In this document: positions 10,480 through 22,573 of the stretch, in pieces | Layout: each line of letters begins with the position of its first letter | How positions within the stretch are numbered: the first letter of the stretch is position 1 | NCBI RefSeq assembly: GCF_024713945.1 | Contig: NC_134678.1 | Coordinates: forward strand, 6,262,001 to 6,326,000 | Direction: 5' to 3' | DNA from: Dermatophagoides farinae | Taxonomy: Eukaryota > Arthropoda > Arachnida > Sarcoptiformes > Pyroglyphidae | DNA: 64,000 nt | Made by a program: the position numbers and the translations under genes | Notes under the pieces: model-generated | Database searches by the model: none | What the model was told of the DNA's origin: nothing | What the model saw: only the letters and a program-made list of their open reading frames with translations

Positions 10480-13400
10480 ATGCCTCGTGCGAAACCTCGA
10501 GGAAAGATAAGCCGCCCTGGTTTGCGAGCTAGCCCACGTAAACGTAATCCTGAAATCTCTGATGTGAACAGTGATGATAATAAAAATGAAGATATCACTA
10601 TAAATGATGAAGAAATGGATGAAGAAACCGGTAAAGGCAGTGGTGATACTTCACAATCGGATACAAACGAACCGATGGATTCTAAAGGTGAAGATGATGA
10701 ATCATCATCGACTGGACATCGAAAACGTGGCCGTAAACGAAAATCAGAAATACCACAGGAAGAAAAATATGTACCGACTCAAGATCCAACCCAACGAGGA
10801 ATTATGGCTCAAGGTGGTTCATTACGTCGCCGTGATACATTAAAACCATCTTGGCGTTATTCACCACCACCAGTAGCCACAAGACGTATAAAAGGTGATG
10901 ATAATAAAATTACAAAAATGGATAATCGAAAGAAACTTGCTATAATGAAATCGCAGCCAGCGATTCTACTTGATGACAAGAATCAATCCGATATGAATGA
11001 TGATAAGAAAATGATTGTCAATATGCCCGATGGTTTTCCCATAAAAGTAGAACCACCAAAGAAAAAAATCACGATAACAACTAACACCAGCCCCAAAGTA
11101 GCAACAACAGCGGCTAAACCAAAAACTGTAGTTATAGTTGACACACCTACAGTAAAAGCTACTGATAAAGATTCTTCTATAACGGCTATCGTTGAAGATG
11201 TTTCACAAGATAATGAAGTTGAAATAATTGATAAAGTATCCGAAAAAAATGATAAGACCAATGAAACAACGGAACAACCGCCAACAGCAAGAGGAGCACG
11301 TGTAGCAGCAAGAAGAAAATCGGCCGAACCTGTAGTTGCAGTTACAACTACTAGCGTCACCGCTACAACTATAGCTAGTGTAACGGAGACTTCGAAATCG
11401 CCCGTTAAAGTCACTCTTACATCGGCCGGATCGGCGGAAAAAACAGCAGCCGTAGTTGTCACGCGATCATCATCCGCCATGCATCATCCAATAGGAATGT
11501 CGAAAACGCAAACCATCACTATATCGACGAATACACCACCGATAACAGTGACAACAACAAAAAATCAAGTATCCAATACCTCAACAACATCCGTAACAAC
11601 GGCTCCGTCTGTGACGACTACAACCACCACAACCGCTACCGGTTCAGTTAAAGTTCCAACCATATTGAAGCCAACCATCACTGCTACACAGGTGGCTAAT
11701 GTATCAAATGTGTCGAAAGGTCCACCGATAAAGAAACCAGTTTCTTTAAGTAAATATCTCGATACATTACCAGAAATCGAAGATTGCATTCATAATGATG
11801 GTATTCAGGATGTCCATATGGAAAAATTGCCTGATAAAATTCTTTTGGTTCATTCGGAGCTTCCACTTCCATTGGCTATTTCGGTTGATAAAGAAGAAGA
11901 AAATTATTTGTTTAGGTAATGGATATATATTTCATTATAGTTAGTTCGAAATTATTAACTGAGTAAAATTCGATTTTCTTTCAATCAGGCAAATAATTTC
12001 ACCCGTCAATGCTACCCGATTCGTTTGTTTGCTATGCAAAGGAATCGATGTTAATTTTGGTACAAAAGAAGAAAAAGATATTCTTTTACATTATCAATCA
12101 TTGCATGAATTAGACGTAGACATTGGTCATGCCAAATTTTCCGAAGATATTGTTTTCATTTGTCTACCTAAAATGATCCTTAATCAATTTAACAATTCAA
12201 GTTCGCTTAGCTTGAATTCACCATGTCAATACTGTGAAACACGTCTTAGCGATATTGGTGAAATGAAAGAACATTATTCACAGGAACATAATAAAGAGGT
12301 AGGATAGGATTTTTATTAAATGAGATATGGTCGATAGTTTAATATTTGTACTTGGGACAGGTTATCATGATGGAACAAGAAGAAATCATGCAGATGCATC
12401 ATTTTTTCTATTGCAGTAAATGCAAAGAACAATCGTCAGATTTTGATACCCATCATAAACATATGAAAAACAAACATAATTTGAAAACCTATCGTTGCAA
12501 ATCTTGTGTATTGGTCACCAAAGACGAGAATCGTCTCCGAACACATTTCAAAGCAAAACACATGTTACATAGCTCTGGACAGAATTATCAATGTTACTAT
12601 TGTCATGGCCTATTGATTGGCGTTGAACGTTTGCAGAAACATATTCAACAATCGCATATGGTGCAAACAGGACCGGCCAATTATTCCTGTGTAGCTTGTC
12701 GACAAAGCTGTGGTAAAGGTAAAGAATTGCTTACACATGCACAGAATTGTGCCGTTGCCGGTATTAAGCCGGAGAAATCGGATCTTCGTTTTGTACCGAA
12801 TTTGGATTGTTCGTCACTTTTAGAAGGAGAATGTTTGTGTTATTTTTGTAATGCGAAATTGGAAAGTCAAGAAGCGTATGATCTACATCTTCATCATGAG
12901 CACAAGCAATGGGTACCAACCGAAACGGCGGCTAATGATGAATCAAATAAAAACAATTCAGATGATACAGGCACAAACAGTTTATTGACCATCAACGATG
13001 TCATAAACGATGATGATCTAAAACGAGCACAGATTAAAACCTATGTTGGTCATTGGTGCCGAATATGTGACCAGATGGTCAAAGTTTATCAACTATTTTA
13101 TCTACATATGGTCAATCATCACAAGATGGAAAAAATGTATCAATGCGTCATAACTTCATGTAAAATGAATTTTAAAGAATTTGACGATTTTATGGTATGT
13201 ATTATCTATTATTTAATTGATCAATACGAAATTATTATATCAATTGAATTTTTCATATTATTCTAGGAACATATAAGTGAAACTGGCCATAGCCAGAAGA
13301 CGGTTATTTCTCATCCTGACGAGGTATTCGTCTGTGCATATTGTGACATTTATTTTGCGAGCGATGAAGAACTAATTTCACATTTGATTACTGATCAACA

Positions 13401-15103
13401 TATTAATAAATTCACTGCTTCTGGACATTTTCATCGTACTGAACCGCGAAATTTTAAATGCAAAGCATGTCATACGTTTTTCGGCATGAAAGAATCTTAT
13501 GTTCATCATTTGGAAACTGAATCTCACCAATATGTATGCACATATTGTGGTATAACTACTGCGACGCCAAGTATGTTTTTCAATTTTTATGAATTTTTAT
13601 GATTTAATTCCGTCATGGTTTGTGTAGGTTCTCGACGAGCGCATATTCAGAATTCTCATGCTGAAAAACTTTTACTTTGCGAGGATTGTGGTGAATGTCA
13701 GAATGATATAATGGCTCATTTTGTTCTACATGGCTATACGTTTGAATGCAAAAAATGTGTCAAAAAATTTTATAATCGTGAACGATTAAATGCTCACATG
13801 GAAGTTCATCAGGATCCAATCGAATGTAATTGGTCCGATTGTAATCGTATGATTGCCACACGTTCAATGTTGGTCACACATTATCGTGGACATAAAAGTG
13901 AACATAAATGCACCGTCTGTGGACAAGGTTAGTTTAAAAAAATATGCTTTCATTTTTTTGAATAATTTACATGATCATTGTGTTTTAGCATTCTGGAATT
14001 TTGCTATGCTTACCTCACATCTTCGTTCACATCAGCCGATGCCCAGAAATCCACATGCTGTTTCTCGAACAAACCAATTGAGCCGGGCAACAATCCAATA
14101 TCAGAATCAAGCTCGCCCCAGTCCAAGTGTTTTACAGCGTTCTAAATCTACAGCACAACCAATGCTATCGAACAGTGTAATCAAATGTGGTCATTGTAAC
14201 AATCTGTTCCGTTCGACCAAAGATTTGAGCCTACATAAATGCGCACCAAAATATCCGAATAATGGTGATCAAAATAAACTATTGGAATTGGCTTCAAAAG
14301 CTACAGCACAGGCTAAAGCTGCGACTTCTGCCAATAAAACGCCTGCACGAAGACGTGCATCGCCGAAAAAACCACAACAACAAATTGAACAGCAAATGAT
14401 CGATTTGCCTGCATTCCATGGTCAACAAGCTGTTGATGATGATACACAATTAATCATGATATTGAATCAATCAACTGGTGAATTGATGGAAATAACAGCT
14501 CCGAAAGGCATGGAAGTACAAGATGTAATCAATTCGTTAAATTTTACACCGGCTGTTGAAGATGTACAAATGGAAGTTATTGATGAACAATCACAACAAT
14601 CGGCATTTGCTAACATCGTAGATGTTGCACAACCAGAACAACAAGAATCGACCAACGATATGAAACAGGAGCATAAAATCGTACCTACAAATGAACAAGA
14701 AGAGACAGCCGCTGCCATTGAAGTAATTGAACAGGTGAATGATCAAACTGCTTCATCAGTTGAACATGTGGTCGAAGAGAATCAACAACCTGTATCATCG
14801 ACTGATAATCATGAAGCTGAAGTGGTCGTGGCTACTAATCAAGAAACGGAAACAACGACCGTACTAATACAGCAAGATGGTGATGATGATCATCAGGTAA
14901 CACATCAGATTATTGAATCAGATGATCCAAATGGCTCACAGGCAATTGTATTGCCACCGGAATGTATCAACGAAGATGGATCATTAATATTGGATGCCGA
15001 GACATTGCAAAGGCTAAATTTGGCTATTTCCGTCGATGAAAATGGTACAATTACAACACCGGATGGTAACACTACATTCATCATCGATACATCGAAAGAA
15101 TAA
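10480..15103 (+). CDS. Large nuclear C2H2 zinc-finger protein with AT-hook-like motif
   Basis: Six coding exons (10480-11915, 11989-12298, 12361-13194, 13267-13570, 13628-13927, 13989-15103), 1432 residues, phases consistent. Residues 1-478 are disordered, with a basic start (PRAKPRGKISRPGLRASPRK), an AT-hook-like GHRKRGRKRKSE near residue 83, and Thr/Val-rich tracts. About 15 C2H2 or degenerate fingers follow (about 490-1130), for example YRCKSCVLVTKDENRLRTHF, FECKKCVKKFYNRERLNAHM and HKCTVCGQAFWNFAMLTSHL. The C-terminus is acidic and Gln/Val-rich, like an activation domain (QAIVLPPECINEDGSLILDA). The layout resembles chromatin regulators such as insect Row/Woc or vertebrate ZNF592/ZNF687, but I cannot assign an orthologue. 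It is very probably a DNA-binding transcription or chromatin factor. Confidence 0.85.
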
Positions 15104-15644
15104 TGTGAACATTTACGAATTAATCATTTCACATATTTCATACACATGTCATTTCTATTTTTTTTTCATTTTCATTATATCTACAATTCATTCATTCAAC
15201 AATCTAATTCATATTTTCAATTTCAATCACTTCACACAATATATTTAGATTTATTTGCACCATCATCATGGTATATTTAAATTTCGACAAAATTTTATTC
15301 CCAAAAAACAAGAAGAAAGAAAACATCCAATTCAGCTGAACTGTTTGTGAGTCAACATTAACTATTTAGCTTTGTTCTTAGTTTCAAATCTTTTTTTAAG
15401 ATTTGACATAAACATACACAATAAATACTACACATTAATGTTAACTGTTTATGATTTGCTCATGTCTAAAAATTTTGAGCAAAATCAAAATTGAGTGAAG
15501 AAAAAAAAATTTGTCACAATGCCCATAAAATGAAATTCATGAAGAATTTTCAAAAACAGTTTTGAATAAACTTTTATTTTTTAGTAATGACAATATTGGT
15601 GGTGATTCCATAATACTATAGATTGAAATTTAAAAAAAAAAATC
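15104..15644. other. Convergent 3' flanks of the zinc-finger and AMSH genes
   Basis: 541 bp of AT-rich sequence between two convergent stop codons. No coding signal; it should hold both 3' UTRs and their poly(A) sites. Confidence 0.6.
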
Positions 15645-17077
15645 CTAACGTAAATCGATAATATCAACACACAATTTATCATTAATAATCGTATGATCAG
15701 CAGAATGATAAAGACTTTGTTCATTTGTATGTGGATGGAATCCTTTTTCACGACATTTTAATATAAATTCTAGGCCATGCTCGGTGAGTGAATACATTTG
15801 AATCTCTGATGTTGTAGGTGCAACAACGATAGCGATTGCTTCCGGTAACATTTTCTGATATAATGCATGTGTATGAAGATCGATTGATGATAAGAAACTA
15901 CGTTGTGTTGGATGTGTATGTATCCAACCCATTGTTATTAGATTATGTCGTTCTTGTTCGATTAATAATTCTTCTTCATTAATAGATGTACATGAATCTG
16001 ATGTTCCAGTTTGTTTTGGTATTAATATATGTGTTATGGTAAAATTATCATTTTTTAATTGGCCACATAATATTCCACAGGTTTCAATATTACGATCTAA
16101 AGTAAGAAAGATGATCCAATGGAATGATTTATTCAAATAATAAATATAAATAATTTAAGAGTAACAAACCTGTATTTTGCTGAGCAATTTTGACGAATTT
16201 TTTAGTAAGCACTTGAAATGGTACAATCATCGAACGTAATGTATCAAGATCGACATCATCTAACAATGACATCGATGGTTTTGTTGAACGATCAATCACC
16301 GGTTTATGATGGGATTGAGTCTTTATTGGCTGATCTGTCGAAATTGACGAAGAATCTTCATCATCACTGATGAACTCATTCTTATCTTCGAAATTTTCAT
16401 TCTTTTTATCGGCAAGTTCACGTTTTTTCTTATCAATCTGTGATTGTAAATCGGTAACATAATCTTGTCTTTTTTTATCCTCAAGATTTTGTTGATCTTT
16501 TTGTCGCTGTTCGATCAATGCTTTTTGAGCTTTGGTCAATTTTTCATCATAAATTTTCTAATAAAGTAAACAAAAAAGTTATCAATATTTGATCAATGTC
16601 ATATATACCTTTTGGGTGAGATAATTTTCATATTCTTCTTTATATTTATTTTGTATTCGAATTTTAATCACTTCGGCAATTCCGAACAATGGTTTAAGTT
16701 TAGATCGAATGGATCGTTTATCCTCTTCATTGATTTCATCATATTGTGGATGTGAAGGTAAATTTTCAAAAAAAAGTCTAAATTTTTTATTTAAAATAAA
16801 TATCAATCAATATTAATTTTAGGGTTTTTTTTCATCAAAAGATTAAATACGTTATATATCGCATGTATAAAACGAATGCTTGTTCCATATTCATTTCATC
16901 AAGATAAGTATTGGCCATTTGTAATAATTGACGACCGGACGAAATATATAAACGAATTGGAATTGAATGTTCGACGACAAAATTTTTGGATTTTTCCACT
17001 AAAAATTTCATTCGTTCTTCAGGATTTTTAACAATGGCCGGTGGCCGTAAATCATCGATGTTAAGTTCAATCGACAT
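15645..17077 (-). CDS. STAMBP: AMSH / STAMBP, JAMM-family K63-specific deubiquitinase
   Basis: Four exons (17077-16851, 16777-16609, 16557-16170, 16096-15645), 411 residues, close to the human 424. The N-terminal half is a USP8-dimerisation/MIT-like helical domain (SGRQLLQMANTYLDEMNMEQ..YITLFFENLPSHPQYDEI). A charged coiled coil and a Ser/Asp-rich linker follow. The C-terminal JAMM domain keeps every key residue at the human spacing: catalytic Glu266 (ETCGILCG), zinc ligands His321, His323 and Asp334 (WIHTHPTQRSFLSSID), and the second zinc site His336, Cys376, His382 and His384. It cleaves Lys63-linked ubiquitin on endosomal cargo with ESCRT-0. ATG 17077 begins MSIELNIDDL; a Met further upstream has no family support. 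Confidence 0.95.
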
Positions 17078-20000
17078 TTTCAAAACTAATAATGATAAAA
17101 TTAATTTGTCTTTCAACGTTTGTGACGATGATGTATGTTTCTGGCTAATATGATTGAATATCGTTCTATATTCAATGGAAAATTTTGTTTATTATCAATA
17201 TTTGATTTTAATGTGTTCTTGTTTATTATTGTATATCAATGATTAAATGTGAATTAAATGAATCATCATCATCATACATTTTAATAAAGATAAATAATAA
17301 ATAAATAATAGAATAGATTGTTATATTGTTATAACAGTCCATATGGCATTGAGCAACAATCATTACATTACAAAACAAACAGGATTAAAATACGCAAACG
17401 CAAAATTATTTCGATGGAAAAAAACAACAATTCGAATCTATCCATCACCATCATCATGCATTCATGAAAGCTTTGTCATTATGAGATCATGTGAACTTCA
17501 TCCACTCTTAACAGTAAAAGTGTTAACTTTAACGTATCAATTTTTTTATTATTTGGGGAAATTCTTCACATGCATTCATGTTCAAGTGTGTGGAAAAATA
17601 TTTAACACTTTGTTAGATGAAAGTGGAGAAAATTCATATGATGATCCTCATTATGTATGTTTGAAATTTGATAAATGAGATAAAAATGATGATTTCTTTG
17701 ATGGTTTCGGGTGCACCGATATAAAACAACTCATCCCTTATCATGGATGAGTGATGCTATTGACCATGAACGTTTGAAATTTAAAAAGTTTGGCCTTCAT
17801 AACATTCAACAATATAAATATCTTTTTTCTTTGTTTGGCCCCTACTCTTGCCGACTGGAAATGTCTGGAATATTGAACATCATCATCATATTATATAATT
17901 TGATATTCCATGATCATGAGCTAGAACTTTTGTGTTGTCAGAAAAAAGCGCGATGAAAAATTTTCATTTATATATAGGATGCTTGTAAAGAGAATTTGGA
18001 TATCCAATCCAAATAGAAAAAAAAATTGTCGGAAGTTAATTTCAAGGGCTTCATTTTTGTTTCATATATACTAAGTCACATATATTCAATGTTTCATTGC
18101 CATTTTCCATCTAAGAAAAAAATACACACACATTACAGCGGTAACTCGGTTAACGATGATGATGGTCACTATATTTTTTGTTATGATGAAGTCGTCACTA
18201 TCATCATTCATTTCTATATCTATGTTTGTGTATTATTACGCAACCGATTTAAAAAACAGATAACAACTGTTCCGGAAACTATTGAATCGACCACGCAGCC
18301 ACCCACACAAACACCAATCAACACGCATGAATTCAGTTTGCCATTCTATAGATTCGATTACGTAAACATGCCGCTAACAAAATATCATTATATTATATAC
18401 GGTCTGTCGTCATATATGATCGATGATGAGTAATAATTATTTCTGAAAACAAGAATTTGATGATAAAAATAGCTTACAAATCAATTCATCCATGGTTCCA
18501 ATCATCATGATCATCAATAAAATAATCATTTTTTCCGGCTACATAATTAATCAAAGTTAGAATGAAAAAATATTGATGACCTGTGTTTTGATGATGAAAA
18601 TAATAATGATGATCAGATTACATTTCTTTTCAAATTATTATTATTTCGTTCCAAAATTGAATTAACTAGATTCGGTAAAAAGAATTTTTCCAAATTTTTT
18701 TTTATTGATATGTTTTCTACACAATTTGTAATTAGTTTTCTTCCTTACTCTATTCTATACAGCCTCTTTTGATTCAAATATTAATAGAATCATCAATCGA
18801 ATTTTCGAGTAGTTTTAAGGCGGAGAAATGTCGAATTTTTGTCCTCATCTAATTTACCGAATCATTAACTATCCAGATTGCTTAAAGGCACGTTCATCAG
18901 AAAATAAAAATCAAATTAATCGACTTGATTTCACATATACTAAATGGCTATTTCGTGATTTACATGATGATTGTGGTTGTTTTACATTATTATCAATCAC
19001 ACACACACACACACACCATAACCGTTGCATATTATTTTTCCAGTATTCTGAAAAATCAATTTAAAACGGACGCCACCTCATAAAATTACCGATTAAAATC
19101 GAGAAAAAAAAACAAAAAATTAAAGGGTTGAAATAAATTAACATAACAGCTGTGTTTATACGATGAAAGTATATCCAGAAATTTTTTCGTTTACGGTTAA
19201 AAAAAAGTAGTGGTATAGTTTTTTTTCCCCATCAAATAAACAGTTGATTATTAGTCGTTTTTTTTTATTCATTCTTTACATTCTTGTATTACAAAATATA
19301 TATATTCGTCGTTGTGTATAAACATAGTCATTAGGGAATTTATTTATTTTTTTTTTGTCTTGCTTTTAACATCATTTCGGATGAATGGGATAAAACAAAA
19401 TCCTCATCAAAATCATTTTGTTGGGGGGGATTAAATCTACTCATCGGTATAATGTGTGTGTGAATGCGCATATAAAATCCATAAGCAATGTATGCAATCT
19501 TGTGTTTGTGTTCAAAAAAAAAAGTAATAAATAGAATTGACAACAAAAACAAAAAAAAAACCTGAATGAATTAACTTGAATGTCAGCTGATTATTTACAA
19601 TTACCAACTGAAAATGTGTGTGTATTTTTCATTTGTTTGATGTTCATCAAACAAACAAACAAAAAAAAAATACCAATACTTTGTGTTTGAAATTTCCATA
19701 ATCAGGTATGTTTTTTTTTCATTATTATTATTCGCTTTTTATGTTGGATTGTTGTTGTCGTTGTTTAGATGATATCAAATGATATTCATATGCTTCATTG
19801 ACAAATACAATCATAATGTGATGAATTTTTAGATTTGTTTGATATTATAACCACCATTAATAACTATATGATCATCATCACATCAAACAAAACAGACAGA
19901 TCAAACAAAAATCAACAAAACAAAACAAAACAAAAACAAAAAAAACAAGAAAAAGAATAATGGATGCTCATCGTTGTTGTTGACATGGAAATAATGACAT

Positions 20001-22573
20001 GGCTATCTTTGTTTATTCGTTGTTTGAGAACGGTTTACCGATCTATCTATCTATATAATATAATTTTCTAAAGAAAAGAAAAAATAGACATAAATGAATC
20101 GAAAAAGAAGATGAAGAAGAAGAAAAAAAATTTAACTGATCCACTTTAAGTGTATCCAATATAGCACACATAGATAGATAGCCATATAATATGTCCGTGT
20201 GTTTTTTTTTTGGAACAAGAAGTAGTATTAAAATGAATATATGTGAAAAAAAATGTGAAATTCCTATTTTGAACGTTTTTCCTTGATTTTCATATATATA
20301 TATTATGGTGGTTTTTTTTCTTTGTCTGCGTGCATGTGTATGGACAGAATTTTTTTTTGTTTTGTTTCGTTCTTCCATTTCATTTCATTTTTGGCATTGA
20401 CGATTCCTATCTTCCCATGAATGTGTATATTGGTGTGTGTGTGTTACTCTCTCGTTTGGCATTGACTTAATTTCCTTTGGGTTTTTCTCTTTTTTTCTTT
20501 CCCAATGACGATCCAAAAAATGTTGAAACACCATACGGACATACCATACACACACACACACACACACACACAGACCAGACAAGATACATTCCATTGTTGA
20601 TTGCTGCTAAAAGTGTCATTCTGTCCTGTGTTTTAGTTTCATCATCAGAATAGAATCAGAATCAAATACAAAAAAAAATCATCATTCTCTTTATATATTC
20701 TATGAGAAATGAGTGGGAGAATCAAACGACATTCAATCACATCACATAACAATAAAGCAATTGGTCAATTGTGGTGTTTTATTTTTTTTTTCTCTTTCTC
20801 ATTTTTTTTTTGTTAATCATCACTACAACCAAATCATCATCATCATCATTATAATTAATAATAATAATAATCATATATATCGCCCATAGTGATGTTTGTT
20901 GTGTTTGTATAACTGACAATCTGATTGTTTTTGAAACCATAACATAATTTTTGATAAATTTTTGTTTTTTTTTTTTTGGATAATTCTTGAGAGCCACGGC
21001 AACAACAACAACTAACTGTAACAATTTGATTGATCATCACCAACATTTTATGTATTTGATGATATTTTAATCAAAATAAAAATCTTTTTTTTTCTCCCCT
21101 TGAAACAGAAAACAAAATATTAACGTCAACATAGTATAGACCAAAAAATCTATCATCATCATCATCATCATCATCGCATCTATCACTATTTTCAAGCAAT
21201 AAATAAAAAATAAAACTAAAGTCAATGTAATAATATATATTGTGAATTATTTGCAAGCTCATTCTTCACTTCTACATTCATTCATTCATTCATTTTCATT
21301 TTTTATTCATCGTCATCATATATACAAAAGCCCTATAGGCGACAAATTGATGAAAAAAACAACAACAACAACAGCAGCAGCAGCGACAACCACCAATAGT
21401 TCATTGAAAACATAAATTTTCATTTTTTTTCTCGATTTGTTTTTCCATCTCTTTCTCTATCACAAAAACAAATCTGTATATGTGTGTGTGTGTTATATAC
21501 TTGAAAGAATTGAATGCAAAAAAAAACTTCAAGAATCAAGAACAGAATCTTATGAGCAGAACATTTTTTTTTGTCATTACAATTTTTTTTTTTGCATAAG
21601 TGTGCAGATATTTTATTAATAGAACGTCATCATCAGCATCAGCTTGCCTCTCAAACCTCTCAGCGTATTGTTATCATTGTTAGACGTTGTACAAAAACAG
21701 AGGGAAAGAAAAAAATTTTTTTTTTCTCTCTCAAAACCATCATCACTAGACGACAACATTCCATCATAGAGGAGAATATTCTTCATTATTTTTATTCATT
21801 TTTTTCGTCGTCTTCTTCTTCCGTTTGTAAGCAAAAAAAAAATTGAAATCTAGTACACAGACTACTTTTTTTTCTAATTTGAATAAGTAGAAAAGAATCT
21901 GTTTCAATCATTCATGTTTTATAATTGTGAAAAACAAGTGAAGAAAAAGACGAAAAAGTGAATGAAAAGAAATAAATCAAAGTGATCTTCACCGAATTAG
22001 AATTTTTTTTTAATTCAAATAAATGTGAGACAAAATTTGTTTGTGTCATCATCATTAAAAGGACCAAATTAATTTATTCGATTGCCAGACGATCAATTTT
22101 TTTTTGAAAATTTATCAAAAAAAAATTTCAAATTTAACTAAAGAATTATATTTAATTAATCAAGAACAAGAACATCAACATCTGTCTTTATCATATATTC
22201 GTGGGGCCGTAACTGTATTTGGAATAAATAAATATACATCCAGGATAAAACGCCCAACAAAAAAAAAACTCTTGCAGCTTTTTTTTCATCGATGTTTAAT
22301 TTGTTTTGTGCATTTGTAACTCTCATTCTTCTCTCGAATCATTATCATTATCATCATCATCATCATTGACACACGAAAACAATCTTTTCATTGGGAATTT
22401 TTTTTTTATTTTGTTTCTGTTGTTTGTCCAAAGTTTTGTTTTAATTTATCATATTCGAAAACAAAAATAATAAAAGCTCGATTTAATTCGGCATTCATTT
22501 TTTTTATAACAACAACAAAAAATTGAAATAAAATTCATAATTACTCGCCTCCGTCCTAACAACAACAACAACA
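17078..22573. other. Intergenic region between AMSH and endophilin A
   Basis: About 5.5 kb between two divergent genes. 17.34-19.06 kb contains several open stretches with coding-like, non-repetitive composition but no recognisable domain. From about 19.1 kb the DNA is rich in poly-A/T runs, CA repeats and GAT repeats. The last few hundred bases before 22574 should include the endophilin 5' UTR (a CAA run lies just before the ATG). Confidence 0.5.
20548..20572. repeat. CA microsatellite
   Basis: About 12 perfect AC units. Confidence 0.9.

Noticed and set aside
10983-11480. A 165-codon minus-strand open frame inside the zinc-finger gene
   Set aside because: It mirrors the Thr/Val-rich coding strand; composition and lack of any start context mark it as a shadow of the real gene.
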